64,000 bases of DNA from Arenibacter catalasegens (GCF_002909235.1 NZ_PHQQ01000021.1:44949-108948), one strand, 5' to 3'. Shown: positions 8,482 through 17,902, counted from the stretch's first letter. Notes: a model not told the origin generated them from the letters alone. Program-made: numbers and translations.

Positions 8482-9450
8482 TTATTTCTTTTGAAACGAT
8501 TTAATGACTTCTAAAGCAACCCTTAATGCGCGGGTACCCTGTTCTAGGGTGACCACAGGGACCGTATTGTGGTTAATAGCGTCTGCAAAAGTTTCCAATT
8601 CTTCCAGAATGGCATTGTTTGGGGCTATATCCGGGTTTTCAAAATAAATCTGTTTTTTTAAACCTTCGGCATTCTGTAAGATCATATCAAAATCTCCTGG
8701 TTTTTCAGGAGCATCTTTCATTTTAACCACTTCCACCTTTTTCTCCAGAAAATCCACAGCGATATAAGCATCTTTTTGGAAAAAGCGCGACTTTCGCATG
8801 TTTTTCAAGGAAATTCTACTGGCCGTTAGGTTGGCAACACAGCCATTTTCAAATTCGATTCTGGCATTTGCAATATCCGGGGAATTACTGATAACGGATA
8901 CCCCGCTGGCATTAATTTGTTTTACCTCGGATTTTACAACACTTAGTATGGCATCGATATCATGGATCATTAAATCCAAAACAACAGGTACGTCGGTACC
9001 CCTGGGGTTAAATTCGGCCAATCTATGGGTTTCAATGAACATAGGGTTGTTAATGTTCTCTTTTACTGCCATAAAAGCGGGATTAAATCTTTCCACATGG
9101 CCCACCTGGCCTTTCACCCTATATTTTATCTCTAACTCCAATAACTCATTTGCCTCTTGTAATGTATTGGTGATGGGTTTTTCAATAAAGACATGTTTCC
9201 CTTTTTCCATTGCTTTCTTGGCGCAATCGAAATGAGAAAGGGTAGGGGTTACAATGTCTATAACGTCAACGGCATCTATTAATTTGTTTATGTTGTCGAA
9301 AAAAGTATAACCGAATTCGGCTTCCACTTTTTTGCCATTAATGACATCCGGGTCGTAAAAACCTACTAAATTATATTTTTGGGACTCATTGAGTAATCTA
9401 AGATGAATTTTTCCTAAATGTCCTGCTCCGAGGACGCCAACATTAAGCAT
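8482..9450 (-). CDS. Gfo/Idh/MocA-family oxidoreductase
   Basis: NAD(P)-dependent sugar or cyclitol dehydrogenase-like enzyme, 322 residues. Rossmann motif GVLGAGHLGKIH (5-16), the family motif IEKPIT with the conserved Lys, VGHVERFNPA, and the LDLMIHDID segment with the usual catalytic-site His. Substrate cannot be told. It lies 70 bases upstream of the hydroxyacyl-CoA dehydrogenase on the same strand; a functional link is not evident. Confidence 0.9.
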   Translation of the reverse strand: MLNVGVLGAGHLGKIHLRLLNESQKYNLVGFYDPDVINGKKVEAEFGYTFFDNINKLIDAVDVIDIVTPTLSHFDCAKKAMEKGKHVFIEKPITNTLQEANELLELEIKYRVKGQVGHVERFNPAFMAVKENINNPMFIETHRLAEFNPRGTDVPVVLDLMIHDIDAILSVVKSEVKQINASGVSVISNSPDIANARIEFENGCVANLTASRISLKNMRKSRFFQKDAYIAVDFLEKKVEVVKMKDAPEKPGDFDMILQNAEGLKKQIYFENPDIAPNNAILEELETFADAINHNTVPVVTLEQGTRALRVALEVIKSFQKK

Positions 9451-9466
9451 ATTTGTTTATTTTCTT

Positions 9467-9474
9467 CAAAAATA
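9467..9474 (-). promoter_or_regulatory. -7 box upstream of the Gfo/Idh gene
   Basis: Minus strand reads TATTTTTG, a match to TAnnTTTG, 16 bases before the ATG. No properly spaced TTG is seen. The rest of 9475-9718 is AT-rich with a small GGGTAG/CTACCC hairpin (9597-9620) and no gene. Confidence 0.45.
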
Positions 9475-9718
9475 AGGATAGTTTGCAAGTTTAAGGGCTT
9501 TAAAAATAAAAGTTGGGTTTTATATCCCATCTTTAGTGCGATAATTTAAAACCATTAAAAAAGATAAAACAAGCGTGGGCAATACAGCTTTGGATTGGGT
9601 AGTTGAAAATAAATCTACCCGCATTTAATAGAATGAGTTAGATTGCAGCATGTAATTTAAACGATTTTTTCATTTTAAGTTTTTCATTTTTTTAACTTTA
9701 CGGACCAAAACCAAACAA

Positions 9719-10360
9719 TTGAAGGATACATTAAAACATCGCGGAATGCGTAACAAATTGGCAGACATTCTTGCGGAAAAAGGAATTCTGGATAATGCCG
9801 TACTAAATGCTATTCGCGCTGTACCAAGGCACTTATTTTTGGATAGTAGTTTTGAGGACCATGCCTATCAGGACAAAGCATTTCCAATTGGGGCGGACCA
9901 AACAATATCCCAGCCCTATACTGTGGCCTTTCAGTCAGAACTTTTACAGGTTAAGCCTAACCATAAAATATTGGAAATAGGGACGGGTAGTGGTTACCAA
10001 ACTGCAGTATTGTTAAAACTGATGGCTAAAGTTTATACTATTGAGCGCCAATTGGAACTCTTTAAAAAAACAAATCTCTTTTTTAAGAAGATGGGTTACA
10101 GGCCCAAAAAAGTAATTTTTGGTGACGGTTATAAAGGATTGCCCGAAGAGGCGCCTTTTGATAGTATCATAGTAACTGCTGGGGCACCATTTGTGCCAAA
10201 TCCTTTGTTGGCGCAACTTAAGGTAGGTGGTAGGTTGGTAATACCTGTGGGCTTGGACGAGCAAATTATGACCTTGTATGTAAGAAAATCGGCCAAGGAA
10301 TTTGAAAAAAAGGAATTAGGGTCTTTTAAATTCGTCCCTTTATTGGAAGATAAAAATTAG
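9719..10360 (+). CDS. pcm: Protein-L-isoaspartate O-methyltransferase
   Basis: SAM-dependent repair of isoaspartyl residues in damaged proteins. 213 residues. Family motifs: VPRHLFL, AYQDKAFPIG, the active-site loop ISQPYTVA, SAM motif I LEIGTGSGYQTAVL, and VTAGAPFVP. The start is a TTG codon; no ATG is available before the conserved MRNKLADIL segment except one ten codons in, and the TTG follows a TAACTTTA -7-like box (9693-9700) by 18 bases. Convergent with smpB, 8 bases between stops. Confidence 0.92.
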   Translation: MKDTLKHRGMRNKLADILAEKGILDNAVLNAIRAVPRHLFLDSSFEDHAYQDKAFPIGADQTISQPYTVAFQSELLQVKPNHKILEIGTGSGYQTAVLLKLMAKVYTIERQLELFKKTNLFFKKMGYRPKKVIFGDGYKGLPEEAPFDSIIVTAGAPFVPNPLLAQLKVGGRLVIPVGLDEQIMTLYVRKSAKEFEKKELGSFKFVPLLEDKN

Positions 10361-10368
10361 TTGATCCA

Positions 10369-10830
10369 CTAATTATTAAAACTCTTTTTAATTCTGTCCA
10401 GGTTTTTCTTATTATCTCGGTCTTTAATCGTTTCGCGCTTGTCAAATAACTTTTTACCCTTTGCCAAAGCAATATTTATTTTAGCCAAACCCCTGTCGTT
10501 CAGGAAGAGGTTTAAAGGGATTATGGTAAGGCCCGAATTTTTTACCTCTTTTTCCAGTTTTTTAAGCTCACCACGATTCAAAAGGAGTTTTCGCTCTGCT
10601 TTTGGCAAATGGTTGTAATGGGATCCATGGGAATATTCATCTACCTGCATATTAATGACAAATAATTCGCCCAGATCATTAAATTCACAAAAACTTTCAG
10701 AGATCGAAGCCTTGCTCTCCCGGATAGATTTAATTTCGGTGCCCGATAATACAATGCCTGCTGTATAGGTATCCAACAACTCATAATCAAACCGAGCCCT
10801 TTTATTTTTTATGTTTATTTTTTTCTGCAT
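10369..10830 (-). CDS. smpB: SsrA-binding protein SmpB
   Basis: Binds tmRNA and brings it to stalled ribosomes for trans-translation. With the ATG at 10830 the protein is 153 residues, the usual size; the longer open frame upstream is rejected because it covers the promoter. Motifs: [55 protein letters not shown], and the basic C-terminal tail [15 protein letters not shown]. The tmRNA gene itself is not in this window. Confidence 0.96.
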   Translation of the reverse strand: MQKKINIKNKRARFDYELLDTYTAGIVLSGTEIKSIRESKASISESFCEFNDLGELFVINMQVDEYSHGSHYNHLPKAERKLLLNRGELKKLEKEVKNSGLTIIPLNLFLNDRGLAKINIALAKGKKLFDKRETIKDRDNKKNLDRIKKSFNN

Positions 10831-10838
10831 ATGTTTGA

Positions 10839-10846
10839 CAAAAATA
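10839..10846 (-). promoter_or_regulatory. -7 box of smpB, very short leader
   Basis: Minus strand reads TATTTTTG ending 8 bases before the ATG, so the transcript would begin almost at the start codon. Confidence 0.5.
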
Positions 10847-10966
10847 GAAACAATTATCCGATTGGCAATTAGTGCCCACACATAGATTTTGCATTGTGCT
10901 TGGATACATGTTTGTTTTTTTTGTAATGACTGGTACATCTTTACGATTAACCATAAAATTAATAAG

Positions 10967-11713
10967 ATGAGAATAGTAGTTCCTGTGTTTGTGGTTTTGT
11001 TGATTATTTCCTGCAAGGAGAAAGTAAGAACCGCTATTTCTGCCCAAGAAATAGTGGATAGGTCTATCAAAGTAAGTGGCGGAGAGTTGTATACTACGAG
11101 TGATATTTCCTTTAAATTTAGAGATTATCATTACACCTCGGAATGGGATGATGGGAGTAGAATTTTAAAGCGTATTAAACTCACTGATTCCACAAAGGTG
11201 GTAGATGAAAAAGGCATCAGTGGATTAAAGCGTTTTGTTAATGATAGCTTGGTTCCCTTAAAAGATTCGATTGCCAATGTATATGCAAATTCGGTAAATT
11301 CTGTCCATTACTTTGGGCACTTGCCCTACGGTCTAAATGATCCCGCGGTTAAAAAGGAGTTGCTGGGCCAAGTTACGCTGAACGGTAAAGAATATTATAA
11401 GCTAAAGGTGACCTTTGATAAAAAGGGGGGAGGGGATGACTATGACGATATTTATTTGTATTGGTTTAATAAGGAGACTTTTAAGCCCGATTACCTAGCG
11501 TATGAATTTCATGTGGATGGCGGTGGAATCCGTTTTAGAGTGGCTTATAATGAGCGTATCGTAGGAGGAATCCGTTTTGTGGATTACGAAAATTATGAGG
11601 CCTCAGCGCAAGATGCCTCAATAATTGGGATCGATGATCTATATGGACGGGGTGAGTTGAAATTGTTATCAAAAATAGCGTTGGAAGATATTTCCGTAGT
11701 GGTGGCCGATTAG
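10967..11713 (+). CDS. Lipoprotein of the DUF6503-like family
   Basis: Probable outer-membrane or periplasmic lipoprotein of 248 residues. The start at 10967 gives a textbook signal [16 protein letters not shown] with lipobox Cys16; the open frame continues upstream but would bury the signal. The rest is mostly beta (repeated short strands such as [49 protein letters not shown]), resembling Bacteroidota lipoproteins annotated as DUF6503/outer-membrane-lipoprotein-sorting-like. Function unknown. Its stop overlaps the stop of the convergent phosphatase gene by 3 bases. Confidence 0.75.
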   Translation: MRIVVPVFVVLLIISCKEKVRTAISAQEIVDRSIKVSGGELYTTSDISFKFRDYHYTSEWDDGSRILKRIKLTDSTKVVDEKGISGLKRFVNDSLVPLKDSIANVYANSVNSVHYFGHLPYGLNDPAVKKELLGQVTLNGKEYYKLKVTFDKKGGGDDYDDIYLYWFNKETFKPDYLAYEFHVDGGGIRFRVAYNERIVGGIRFVDYENYEASAQDASIIGIDDLYGRGELKLLSKIALEDISVVVAD

Positions 11714-12246
11714 TCCATTTTCAACCTAATATCGGAAGCTTTCCCATTTATAATCCGCACAATAAAAAGACTGCTATTATCATAATCGTCCATGTGTTCA
11801 TATTTTTCTTGCCCCAACATAAGATTTACAAATTCAGGGGTGGTATTACTGTGTCCGACAATAAGAACGTTCTTGCCTAGGTTCTCTTTTTTAAATTCTT
11901 CTAAAATTATCGCTTTGGGGTCATAATATTGAGGGGTTATTTCTTTTTTTATGGAGGTAGGGGCTGCGGTCATTGCAGTTCTTTCAAAATCCGTGATGTA
12001 AATGGCATCAAGGGCTACGGGGTCAAAAACCTCGGCCCAACGTATTGCCCGTCCCAATCCGTCCTGGTTCAATTCTGGATCTATATTTTCCGGGTCGCTG
12101 CGGTCTTTTTCGGCATGTCTTATAAAATAAAAGGTAGAAATATAATCTTCTGCATTTTCCAATGGTACCTTGGGTTCATCTTTACAGGCTAGGTTGCCAA
12201 TAGTTAATGCTAGAATTAATAGCAGTTTTATATTTTTCATGGTCAA
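11710..12246 (-). CDS. Histidine-phosphatase (phosphoglycerate-mutase-like) lipoprotein
   Basis: 178 residues. N-terminal lipoprotein signal with lipobox IGNLAC, then a branch-1/2 histidine phosphatase domain: TFYFIRHAEKD with the catalytic RHA(E), GLGRAIRWAEVF, and ILIVGHSNTTPEF with the second histidine. An envelope phosphatase acting on small phosphate esters is inferred; the substrate is unknown. Confidence 0.85.
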   Translation of the reverse strand: MTMKNIKLLLILALTIGNLACKDEPKVPLENAEDYISTFYFIRHAEKDRSDPENIDPELNQDGLGRAIRWAEVFDPVALDAIYITDFERTAMTAAPTSIKKEITPQYYDPKAIILEEFKKENLGKNVLIVGHSNTTPEFVNLMLGQEKYEHMDDYDNSSLFIVRIINGKASDIRLKMD

Positions 12247-12336
12247 TTCTATTTTTGGTAAATGATTATTCTAGTAATGTAACTAAAATTACATTAAAAA
12301 AGTATGTAGTGCCCGCAGTTTTTTGTTCTTTTGTAT

Positions 12337-13944
12337 ATGGATAAAAAGTATGCTATTTATGCTGTTTTGTTTGCGATATTTTTTTCGCATGCCCAAGAGG
12401 TTGCACTTCCGACCGATCTAAGGCAGCATAACTTAAATGAATTCAATTCCAGTTTATTTAATCCCGTTTTTTCCCTCGACCGGAACAATCCCCAGTCCAT
12501 TGCATGGTGGTCCAGGTATCAATGGCAAACTATTGACGCTGATCCAACTTCCATGTTTCTAAATTATTCCAAAAAAATAAACGATCAATCGGCTATTGGA
12601 GTTGGTTTTATCCAGAATAATACGGGTGTGTTTTTAAATACAGGAGGAGTGCTTAATTATGCATATGCCTTTAATTTCGACAATAATATGCAACTGTCTC
12701 TAGGGTTGAATGTTTTTGGTTTTAGTAGTGAAATTGCGGATGACCGTTATAGTCCAGATCCTGATATTTTAATTCCTCAATTGCAGGTGTCCAATGCCTT
12801 TATTATGCAATTTGCACCTGGTGTACGATTTTCCGTAGACGGATTTGGTGTAGGTTTTACGGCAGAAAATCTTTTTGATTATAATTTTTCTACCAATAAG
12901 AGTTTTTCAGAATCCGATGAAAAAATCTATATGGGTATGGTGGACTATCGCCTTCCGTTAACACTTTTTGATGGAGCAGATAATGCCTACTTACAGCCTT
13001 TGTTGTATGTGAAGTCGGTTCCTTATGGCGATACCCAGGTTGGGTTAAACGCATTATTGTCGTCCAATATATTTTGGGTGCAAGGGGGCTATAATAGTTT
13101 TTATGGGCTATCTGGTGGATTGGGAGGTAGGTTCTTTAAGCATTTGTCGTTGGGTGTCCTAATGGAATATGGTCTGGATGCTGATATTAAGGATCAGGAT
13201 CCGAGTTTTGAAATAATCGCAGGATACACTTTCGGTAGTCCCGATGCCCGTAAAAAGGTAGTAGGTTTTGAGGAGGAAGAAGAACAGATGGAGCTGGTAA
13301 AACAGGAGAATGAAAATGAATTGAAAGAAGCAGTCCAGGAAGAAGAGGAGTTGAAAATGAAGGAGGAGCTTACAAAAGCAGAGGCTTTGGCTGAGAAAAA
13401 TGCCGATAAAAAACCTAAAAAACAGAAAAGGGTAAGAGGTAAGAAAAAGAAAGCTCTTGCTGAAGAATTGAGGCTGGCCCAAGAATTGGCCGATGCAAAA
13501 AGTTTGAAGGAGAAGCAGGAGGCCGAAGCTTTGGCTAAGGCTATTCAATTGAAGGAACAGCAAAGATTGGACTCGATAAAGGGTATGGAACTGGCACTAG
13601 CAAATAAAATTCAGGAAGATTTGGATAGGATTGCAGCTAGGAAGAAGGCTGGTAAGTCCGTGACTCAAGGCCATTATGAGGAGGTAGATAAATTGGAAGG
13701 GCACAAGGCCGGATTTTATCTAATTGGCAATGTATATGGAACCAGTAGGTATCGTGACATATTTATTCAAAATCTCAAGAAGAAAGGGATTGATGCCAAG
13801 TTTTTCTACTTAGCCAAGACCAAATGGGACTATGTGTATTTGGAAAGGTTTGATACTTTGAGCGATGCCGAAGCGGCACGGGATAATAACTTCGGTGGCA
13901 AATATTCAGAAAAAACGTGGATTCTTAGGATTATCGCGGAGTAG
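12337..13944 (+). CDS. PorP/SprF-like outer-membrane protein with coiled linker and SPOR-like C-terminus
   Basis: 535 residues. Signal peptide 1-19 ending in SHAQ, then a beta-barrel of the PorP/SprF type (HNLNEFNSSLFNPVF, WWSRYQWQTIDADP, GVGFIQNNTGVF, LGLNVFG) to about residue 300; a Glu/Lys/Ala-rich helical linker about 310-430 (EEEEEQMELVKQ, KKKKALAEELRLAQEL); and a final 85 residues resembling a SPOR-type domain (GFYLIGNVYGTSRYRD ... DYVYLERFDTLSDAEAA). PorP/SprF proteins belong to type IX secretion and gliding machinery. The ATG at 12337 is preferred over a TTG two codons earlier. Monocistronic. Exact role is inference. Confidence 0.75.
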   Translation: MDKKYAIYAVLFAIFFSHAQEVALPTDLRQHNLNEFNSSLFNPVFSLDRNNPQSIAWWSRYQWQTIDADPTSMFLNYSKKINDQSAIGVGFIQNNTGVFLNTGGVLNYAYAFNFDNNMQLSLGLNVFGFSSEIADDRYSPDPDILIPQLQVSNAFIMQFAPGVRFSVDGFGVGFTAENLFDYNFSTNKSFSESDEKIYMGMVDYRLPLTLFDGADNAYLQPLLYVKSVPYGDTQVGLNALLSSNIFWVQGGYNSFYGLSGGLGGRFFKHLSLGVLMEYGLDADIKDQDPSFEIIAGYTFGSPDARKKVVGFEEEEEQMELVKQENENELKEAVQEEEELKMKEELTKAEALAEKNADKKPKKQKRVRGKKKKALAEELRLAQELADAKSLKEKQEAEALAKAIQLKEQQRLDSIKGMELALANKIQEDLDRIAARKKAGKSVTQGHYEEVDKLEGHKAGFYLIGNVYGTSRYRDIFIQNLKKKGIDAKFFYLAKTKWDYVYLERFDTLSDAEAARDNNFGGKYSEKTWILRIIAE

Positions 13945-13951
13945 CACTAAA

Positions 13952-14548
13952 CTACTTCTTGATTTCGTGGACAATTAATTGGTCCAAGTAGGCTATAGTG
14001 TTCAGTAAGTATTTTCTATCGCCTGTAATAGTGGCCATGGAAACTGCGCCTTGTATCATGGTAAAAAGTTGTTTGGAAAATTGAAGAGGGGTAACGGGTA
14101 ACTTTAGTTCATTGTTGTTGGATCCATTTTCCAGGACCAAGGCAATTTTTCCTTCAATAGTTTTTATAATTTCTCTTGTGGCGGCCAACAACTGTTTGTT
14201 ATTGTGATTAGCATCAATACCAACATTTAAAATTGGGCAGCCCCCCAAATCTTCTACAAAGGTGTCATAGTGCCGATAAAAATTGGTAAGGACAAAAAGT
14301 TTCTCAAGTGATGTTCCATTTGAATTTAATTTTTCATCAATTTCAGTTAGGAGTTTTTTACTATTGTATTCAAATGCGGCAAGCGCCAAGGAATCTTTAT
14401 TTTCAAAGTTTCCGTATATGGCTCCTTTGGTAAGTCCAGTAGCCTCTGTAAGATCACTCATACTTGTTCCTACATAACCGAGCTTGTTAAAAATAGGCGC
14501 AACGGTTTCTATGATATAGGCGGTGGTTCTTTCAGCTTTTGTAGACAT
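13952..14548 (-). CDS. TetR/AcrR-family transcriptional regulator
   Basis: 198 residues. N-terminal TetR helix-turn-helix at about 10-57 (TSMSDLTEATGLTKGAIYGNFENKDSL), then an all-helical ligand domain with GGCPILNVGIDANH typical of the subgroup that represses efflux or stress genes. It has no adjacent divergent target; the neighbours are the PorP-like gene (convergent) and clpB (upstream, same strand). Ligand unknown. Confidence 0.9.
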   Translation of the reverse strand: MSTKAERTTAYIIETVAPIFNKLGYVGTSMSDLTEATGLTKGAIYGNFENKDSLALAAFEYNSKKLLTEIDEKLNSNGTSLEKLFVLTNFYRHYDTFVEDLGGCPILNVGIDANHNNKQLLAATREIIKTIEGKIALVLENGSNNNELKLPVTPLQFSKQLFTMIQGAVSMATITGDRKYLLNTIAYLDQLIVHEIKK

Positions 14549-14604
14549 CTCCTTACAGTTTTATGCTAATATAAAAAATATTATACTGCATGGTATTTAT
14601 TGTT

Positions 14605-14640
14605 AATAAAAAAAAGGCATCCAATTATGTATTGGATGCC
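14605..14640 (-). terminator. Intrinsic terminator of clpB
   Basis: Perfect 10-base stem GGCATCCAAT/ATTGGATGCC with a 5-base loop, followed on the minus strand by eight T residues. It starts 21 bases after the clpB stop. Confidence 0.93.
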
Positions 14641-14660
14641 CAAGTATTGACAATGATAAT

Positions 14661-17261
14661 TTATTTTGCTAATTCGTTCTCATTTCTAAATACCAACTGG
14701 TCGTCAAAGGAGTCTATGAGGATAAGCCCACCTGGTTGAATATTGCCACTTAATAATTCTTTGGAAATATTGTTCAATACTTCTTTCTGAATTACCCTTT
14801 TTATGGGACGTGCACCATATTGTGGGTCGTATCCTTTATTGGCCAAATATGCAATGGCCTCATCCGTTGCATCAATTGTTATATTCTGCTTGGCAACCAA
14901 TTTTTTAAGCAGATCTAATTGTAGGACTACTATCTTGCTGATATCTTTTTTATTTAAAGGGGTAAACATGATAATGTCGTCTATACGGTTTAGAAACTCT
15001 GGTCGTATCGTTTTTCGCAATAGCCCAAGCACTTCTACCCTTGCGGCTTCTGTGGCGCTATAGATGTCTTTGTTGTCTTCAAACTTTTCCTGTATAATAT
15101 GGCTTCCCATATTACTGGTCATTATTATTATGGTATTCTTGAAGTCTGCCACCCGGCCTTTGTTGTCCGTTAATCTACCTTCGTCCAGCACTTGCAACAA
15201 GACGTTAAAGGTATCTGGATGGGCTTTTTCAATTTCATCCAGTAATACTACGGAATAGGGTCTTCTTCGCACTGCTTCGGTCAATTGCCCTCCTTCGTCA
15301 TAACCAACATATCCTGGAGGTGCCCCTACCAATCTACTCACAGCATGTCGCTCTTGATATTCACTCATATCAATTCGCGTCATGGCATTTTCGTCGTCAA
15401 AAAGATAGGCGGCCAATGTTTTGGCCAATTCTGTTTTTCCTACCCCGGTTGTTCCTAAAAATAAGAAGGAGCCAATGGGTCTTTTGCTATCCTGTAATCC
15501 GGCCCTACTTCTTCGTATGGCATCGGAAACCGCTTGTATTGCTTCTTCCTGTCCAACCACTCTTTTGTGGAGCACGTCTTCCAACTGCAACAGTTTTTCA
15601 CGTTCGCTTTGGAGCATTTTTGTAACAGGGATTCCTGTCCATTTGGCCACCACTTCGGCTATATCTTCGCTAGTTACCTCCTCTTTAATAAGAGTCTCCC
15701 CAAGCTGTTGTTGTTCCAGTTCGGTTTCGAGTTTTTCCAACCGCTCTTGGGCTTCTTTTATTTTTCCGTACCGGATTTCTGCAACCTTTCCATAATCCCC
15801 ATTTCGTTCCGCTCTTTCGGCTTCCACCTTAAAGTTCTCAATATCGTTCTTTGTTTTTTGGACGTCGTCTACAACGGTCTTTTCGCTTTCCCATTTAGCA
15901 AATATTTCATTGCGTTCCTCCTTTATATTGGCCAAATCTATGTTTAAAGCTTTTAATTTTGAGGTGTCGTTCTCTCGCTTTATAGCTTCTATTTCAATCT
16001 CCAACTGCATTATTTTGCGATCTAAAACATCGAGTTCCTCGGGCTTGGAGTTGATTTCCATTCTTAACTTGGAAGCTGCCTCGTCAATAAGGTCAATAGC
16101 CTTATCCGGCAAAAATCTATTGGTAATGTAGCGTTGCGATAATTCTACTGCAGCAATTACAGCTTCATCCTTAATTCTCACCTTGTGGTGCGCCTCATAT
16201 TTTTCTTTTATCCCCCTAAGAATGGATATTGCACTTTCGGTATCCGGTTCATCTACTATGATCTTTTGAAACCTTCGTTCCAGGGCCTTGTCTTTCTCAA
16301 AATACTTTTGATACTCGTCCAAGGTAGTGGCTCCAATGGCACGCAGCTCTCCACGGGCCAAGGCTGGCTTTAGTATATTGGCTGCATCCATGGCACCTTG
16401 GCCCCCGCCTGCGCCAACGAGAGTGTGGATTTCATCTATAAAAAGCACAATGTTTCCATCGGAAGAGGTTACTTCCTTGATAACAGCTTTCAAACGTTCC
16501 TCAAATTCCCCTTTGTATTTAGCACCAGCAATTAGTGCGCCCATATCCAATGAAAAAATTATTTTATCCTTTAAATTTTCGGGGATATCCCCTTGTACTA
16601 TTCTATGGGCCAAACCTTCGGCAATAGCAGTTTTACCTACTCCCGGCTCACCTACTAGCATAGGGTTGTTTTTGGTTCTCCTAGAAAGAATTTGCAACAC
16701 CCGTCTTATTTCCTCGTCCCTTCCAATTACTGGATCCAGTTTACCACTATCTGCAAGTTCATTAAGATTACGGGCATATTTATTCAAGGAATTGTAAGTG
16801 TCCTCTGCGCTTTGTGAGGTGACTTTCCCTCCCTTTCTCAATTCGGAAATGGTAGCCTTAAAATCCTTCTCCGTAACCCCTTGGTCTTTTAGGATTTGGG
16901 CTATTTTGCTTTTGGATTTGAAAATAGCCAATAACAAATGTTCTATGGAAACATATTCATCTTCCATTTTTTTTGCGATAATACTAGCCTCGGTCAAGGT
17001 TTTATTGGCTTCCCGGGAAAGCATAATTTCTCCACCTGAAACTTTAGGGAAGCTTTCCAGTTCCTTTTCTAAGATTTGATTTAATAAGGTGGTATTGACA
17101 TTCAGTTTTTTGAGAATAAATGGGAGCACATTTTCCTCAACCTCGGAAATGGCCTTAAAAATATGTTCGTTCTCAATTTGTTGGTGGCCTAAACCTTGCG
17201 CTATTTGTTGCGCATGCTGTATGGCCTCCTGTGATTTTATAGTGAAGTTATTAAAATTCAT
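14661..17261 (-). CDS. clpB: ATP-dependent disaggregase ClpB
   Basis: Hexameric Hsp100 chaperone that pulls polypeptides out of aggregates with DnaK. 866 residues, full length. N-domain 1-145 (MNFNNFTIKSQEAI), NBD1 with Walker A GEPGVGKT (about 205) and Walker B FIDEIHTLVGAG, the coiled-coil M-domain about 400-525 that separates ClpB from ClpA/C, NBD2 with GTTGVGKTELAK (about 605) and LLDEIEKAHPD, and the C-terminal KGYDPQYGARPIKR motif. Divergent from ytxJ. No sigma-32 site is expected in Bacteroidota. Confidence 0.97.
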   Translation of the reverse strand: MNFNNFTIKSQEAIQHAQQIAQGLGHQQIENEHIFKAISEVEENVLPFILKKLNVNTTLLNQILEKELESFPKVSGGEIMLSREANKTLTEASIIAKKMEDEYVSIEHLLLAIFKSKSKIAQILKDQGVTEKDFKATISELRKGGKVTSQSAEDTYNSLNKYARNLNELADSGKLDPVIGRDEEIRRVLQILSRRTKNNPMLVGEPGVGKTAIAEGLAHRIVQGDIPENLKDKIIFSLDMGALIAGAKYKGEFEERLKAVIKEVTSSDGNIVLFIDEIHTLVGAGGGQGAMDAANILKPALARGELRAIGATTLDEYQKYFEKDKALERRFQKIIVDEPDTESAISILRGIKEKYEAHHKVRIKDEAVIAAVELSQRYITNRFLPDKAIDLIDEAASKLRMEINSKPEELDVLDRKIMQLEIEIEAIKRENDTSKLKALNIDLANIKEERNEIFAKWESEKTVVDDVQKTKNDIENFKVEAERAERNGDYGKVAEIRYGKIKEAQERLEKLETELEQQQLGETLIKEEVTSEDIAEVVAKWTGIPVTKMLQSEREKLLQLEDVLHKRVVGQEEAIQAVSDAIRRSRAGLQDSKRPIGSFLFLGTTGVGKTELAKTLAAYLFDDENAMTRIDMSEYQERHAVSRLVGAPPGYVGYDEGGQLTEAVRRRPYSVVLLDEIEKAHPDTFNVLLQVLDEGRLTDNKGRVADFKNTIIIMTSNMGSHIIQEKFEDNKDIYSATEAARVEVLGLLRKTIRPEFLNRIDDIIMFTPLNKKDISKIVVLQLDLLKKLVAKQNITIDATDEAIAYLANKGYDPQYGARPIKRVIQKEVLNNISKELLSGNIQPGGLILIDSFDDQLVFRNENELAK

Positions 17262-17264
17262 ATA

Positions 17265-17295
17265 GTTGTTTTTTTTAGGTTATTGTTTACTTTTG
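17265..17295 (+). promoter_or_regulatory. Promoter toward ytxJ with a hairpin at the predicted start
   Basis: TTG (17265-17267), 20 bases, TACTTTTG (17288-17295): a full Bacteroidota match on the plus strand. Transcription would begin near 17302, giving a leader of about 125 bases. The leader opens with an imperfect hairpin (GTAAGTTGTT/AACAACCTTAC, 17295-17321). Confidence 0.5.
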
Positions 17296-17343
17296 TAAGT
17301 TGTTAAAGGCAACAACCTTACCACTGTGTTCTACAGGACAAAA

Positions 17344-17372
17344 TGTCGCTTAATCGTGAAAAATGAGCGACA
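17344..17372. promoter_or_regulatory. Inverted repeat between clpB and ytxJ
   Basis: Perfect 7-base inverted repeat TGTCGCT (17344-17350) and AGCGACA (17366-17372) around 15 bases, in the divergent intergenic region. Candidate operator for a stress regulator or a structured leader; nothing identifies the binding protein. Confidence 0.4.
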
Positions 17373-17427
17373 ATTAGGCAGCTTGTAATTTTTGAGGCCT
17401 TGTACGACTTAATATTAAAATTACGAA

Positions 17428-17823
17428 ATGGGAATTCTTAAGACGCTTTTTGGGAAAGATAATAATAAAGAAAAAAGGAAGGCCAAGGTGGCTCCGTGGA
17501 TTCCATTAGTGTCTGTTGAGCAGCTAGGGGAAATAAAGGAAAAATCCAAGGATAAGCCTCAGGCAATTTTCAAGCATTCTACGACCTGCGGAATTAGTAG
17601 TATGGTTATGAACAGGTTTAATGAAGGTTATGATATACCTACCGATAGTTTAGATCTTCATTATCTGGACCTGCATAATTTCCGCTCGGTTTCAAATGAA
17701 GCTAGCAATACCTTTGGTGTCAGACATGAGTCGCCTCAGTTGCTTGTAATTGTAAACGGAGATGTAGTTGCGCATGAATCCCACGGGGCTATTACCCAAT
17801 TGGATTTAAAAAAATACATCTAG
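17428..17823 (+). CDS. ytxJ: YtxJ-like bacillithiol-system monothiol redox protein
   Basis: 131-residue thioredoxin-fold protein of the YtxJ family, proposed to remove bacillithiol from S-bacillithiolated proteins. A single active-site cysteine lies in KHSTTCGISSM (Cys54), with no CxxC; the cis-Pro loop is in the HESPQLLVI segment near residue 108. Monothiol character fits a bacilliredoxin/glutaredoxin-like role. Divergent from clpB, which suits a stress context. Function is by family. Confidence 0.88.
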   Translation: MGILKTLFGKDNNKEKRKAKVAPWIPLVSVEQLGEIKEKSKDKPQAIFKHSTTCGISSMVMNRFNEGYDIPTDSLDLHYLDLHNFRSVSNEASNTFGVRHESPQLLVIVNGDVVAHESHGAITQLDLKKYI

Positions 17824-17850
17824 TTTTAAAGAGTTATCTTTCTTTAAAAC
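17823..17850 (+). terminator. Hairpin after ytxJ
   Basis: Perfect stem GTTTTAAAG/CTTTAAAAC (9 bases) with a 10-base loop beginning at the ytxJ stop. AT-rich and without an immediate T-run, so a weak terminator or attenuating end. Confidence 0.5.
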
Positions 17851-17878
17851 CAGATGCATTTTTCATTTTGGGGCTAAA

Positions 17879-17899
17879 AAAATAAGTAAGACTTATTTT
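17879..17899 (-). terminator. Terminator of the lipoprotein gene
   Basis: AAAATAAGT/ACTTATTTT stem of 9 bases with a 3-base loop; on the minus strand it is followed by a T-run. It starts 4 bases after the stop at 17903. Confidence 0.65.
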
Positions 17900-17902
17900 A
17901 CT

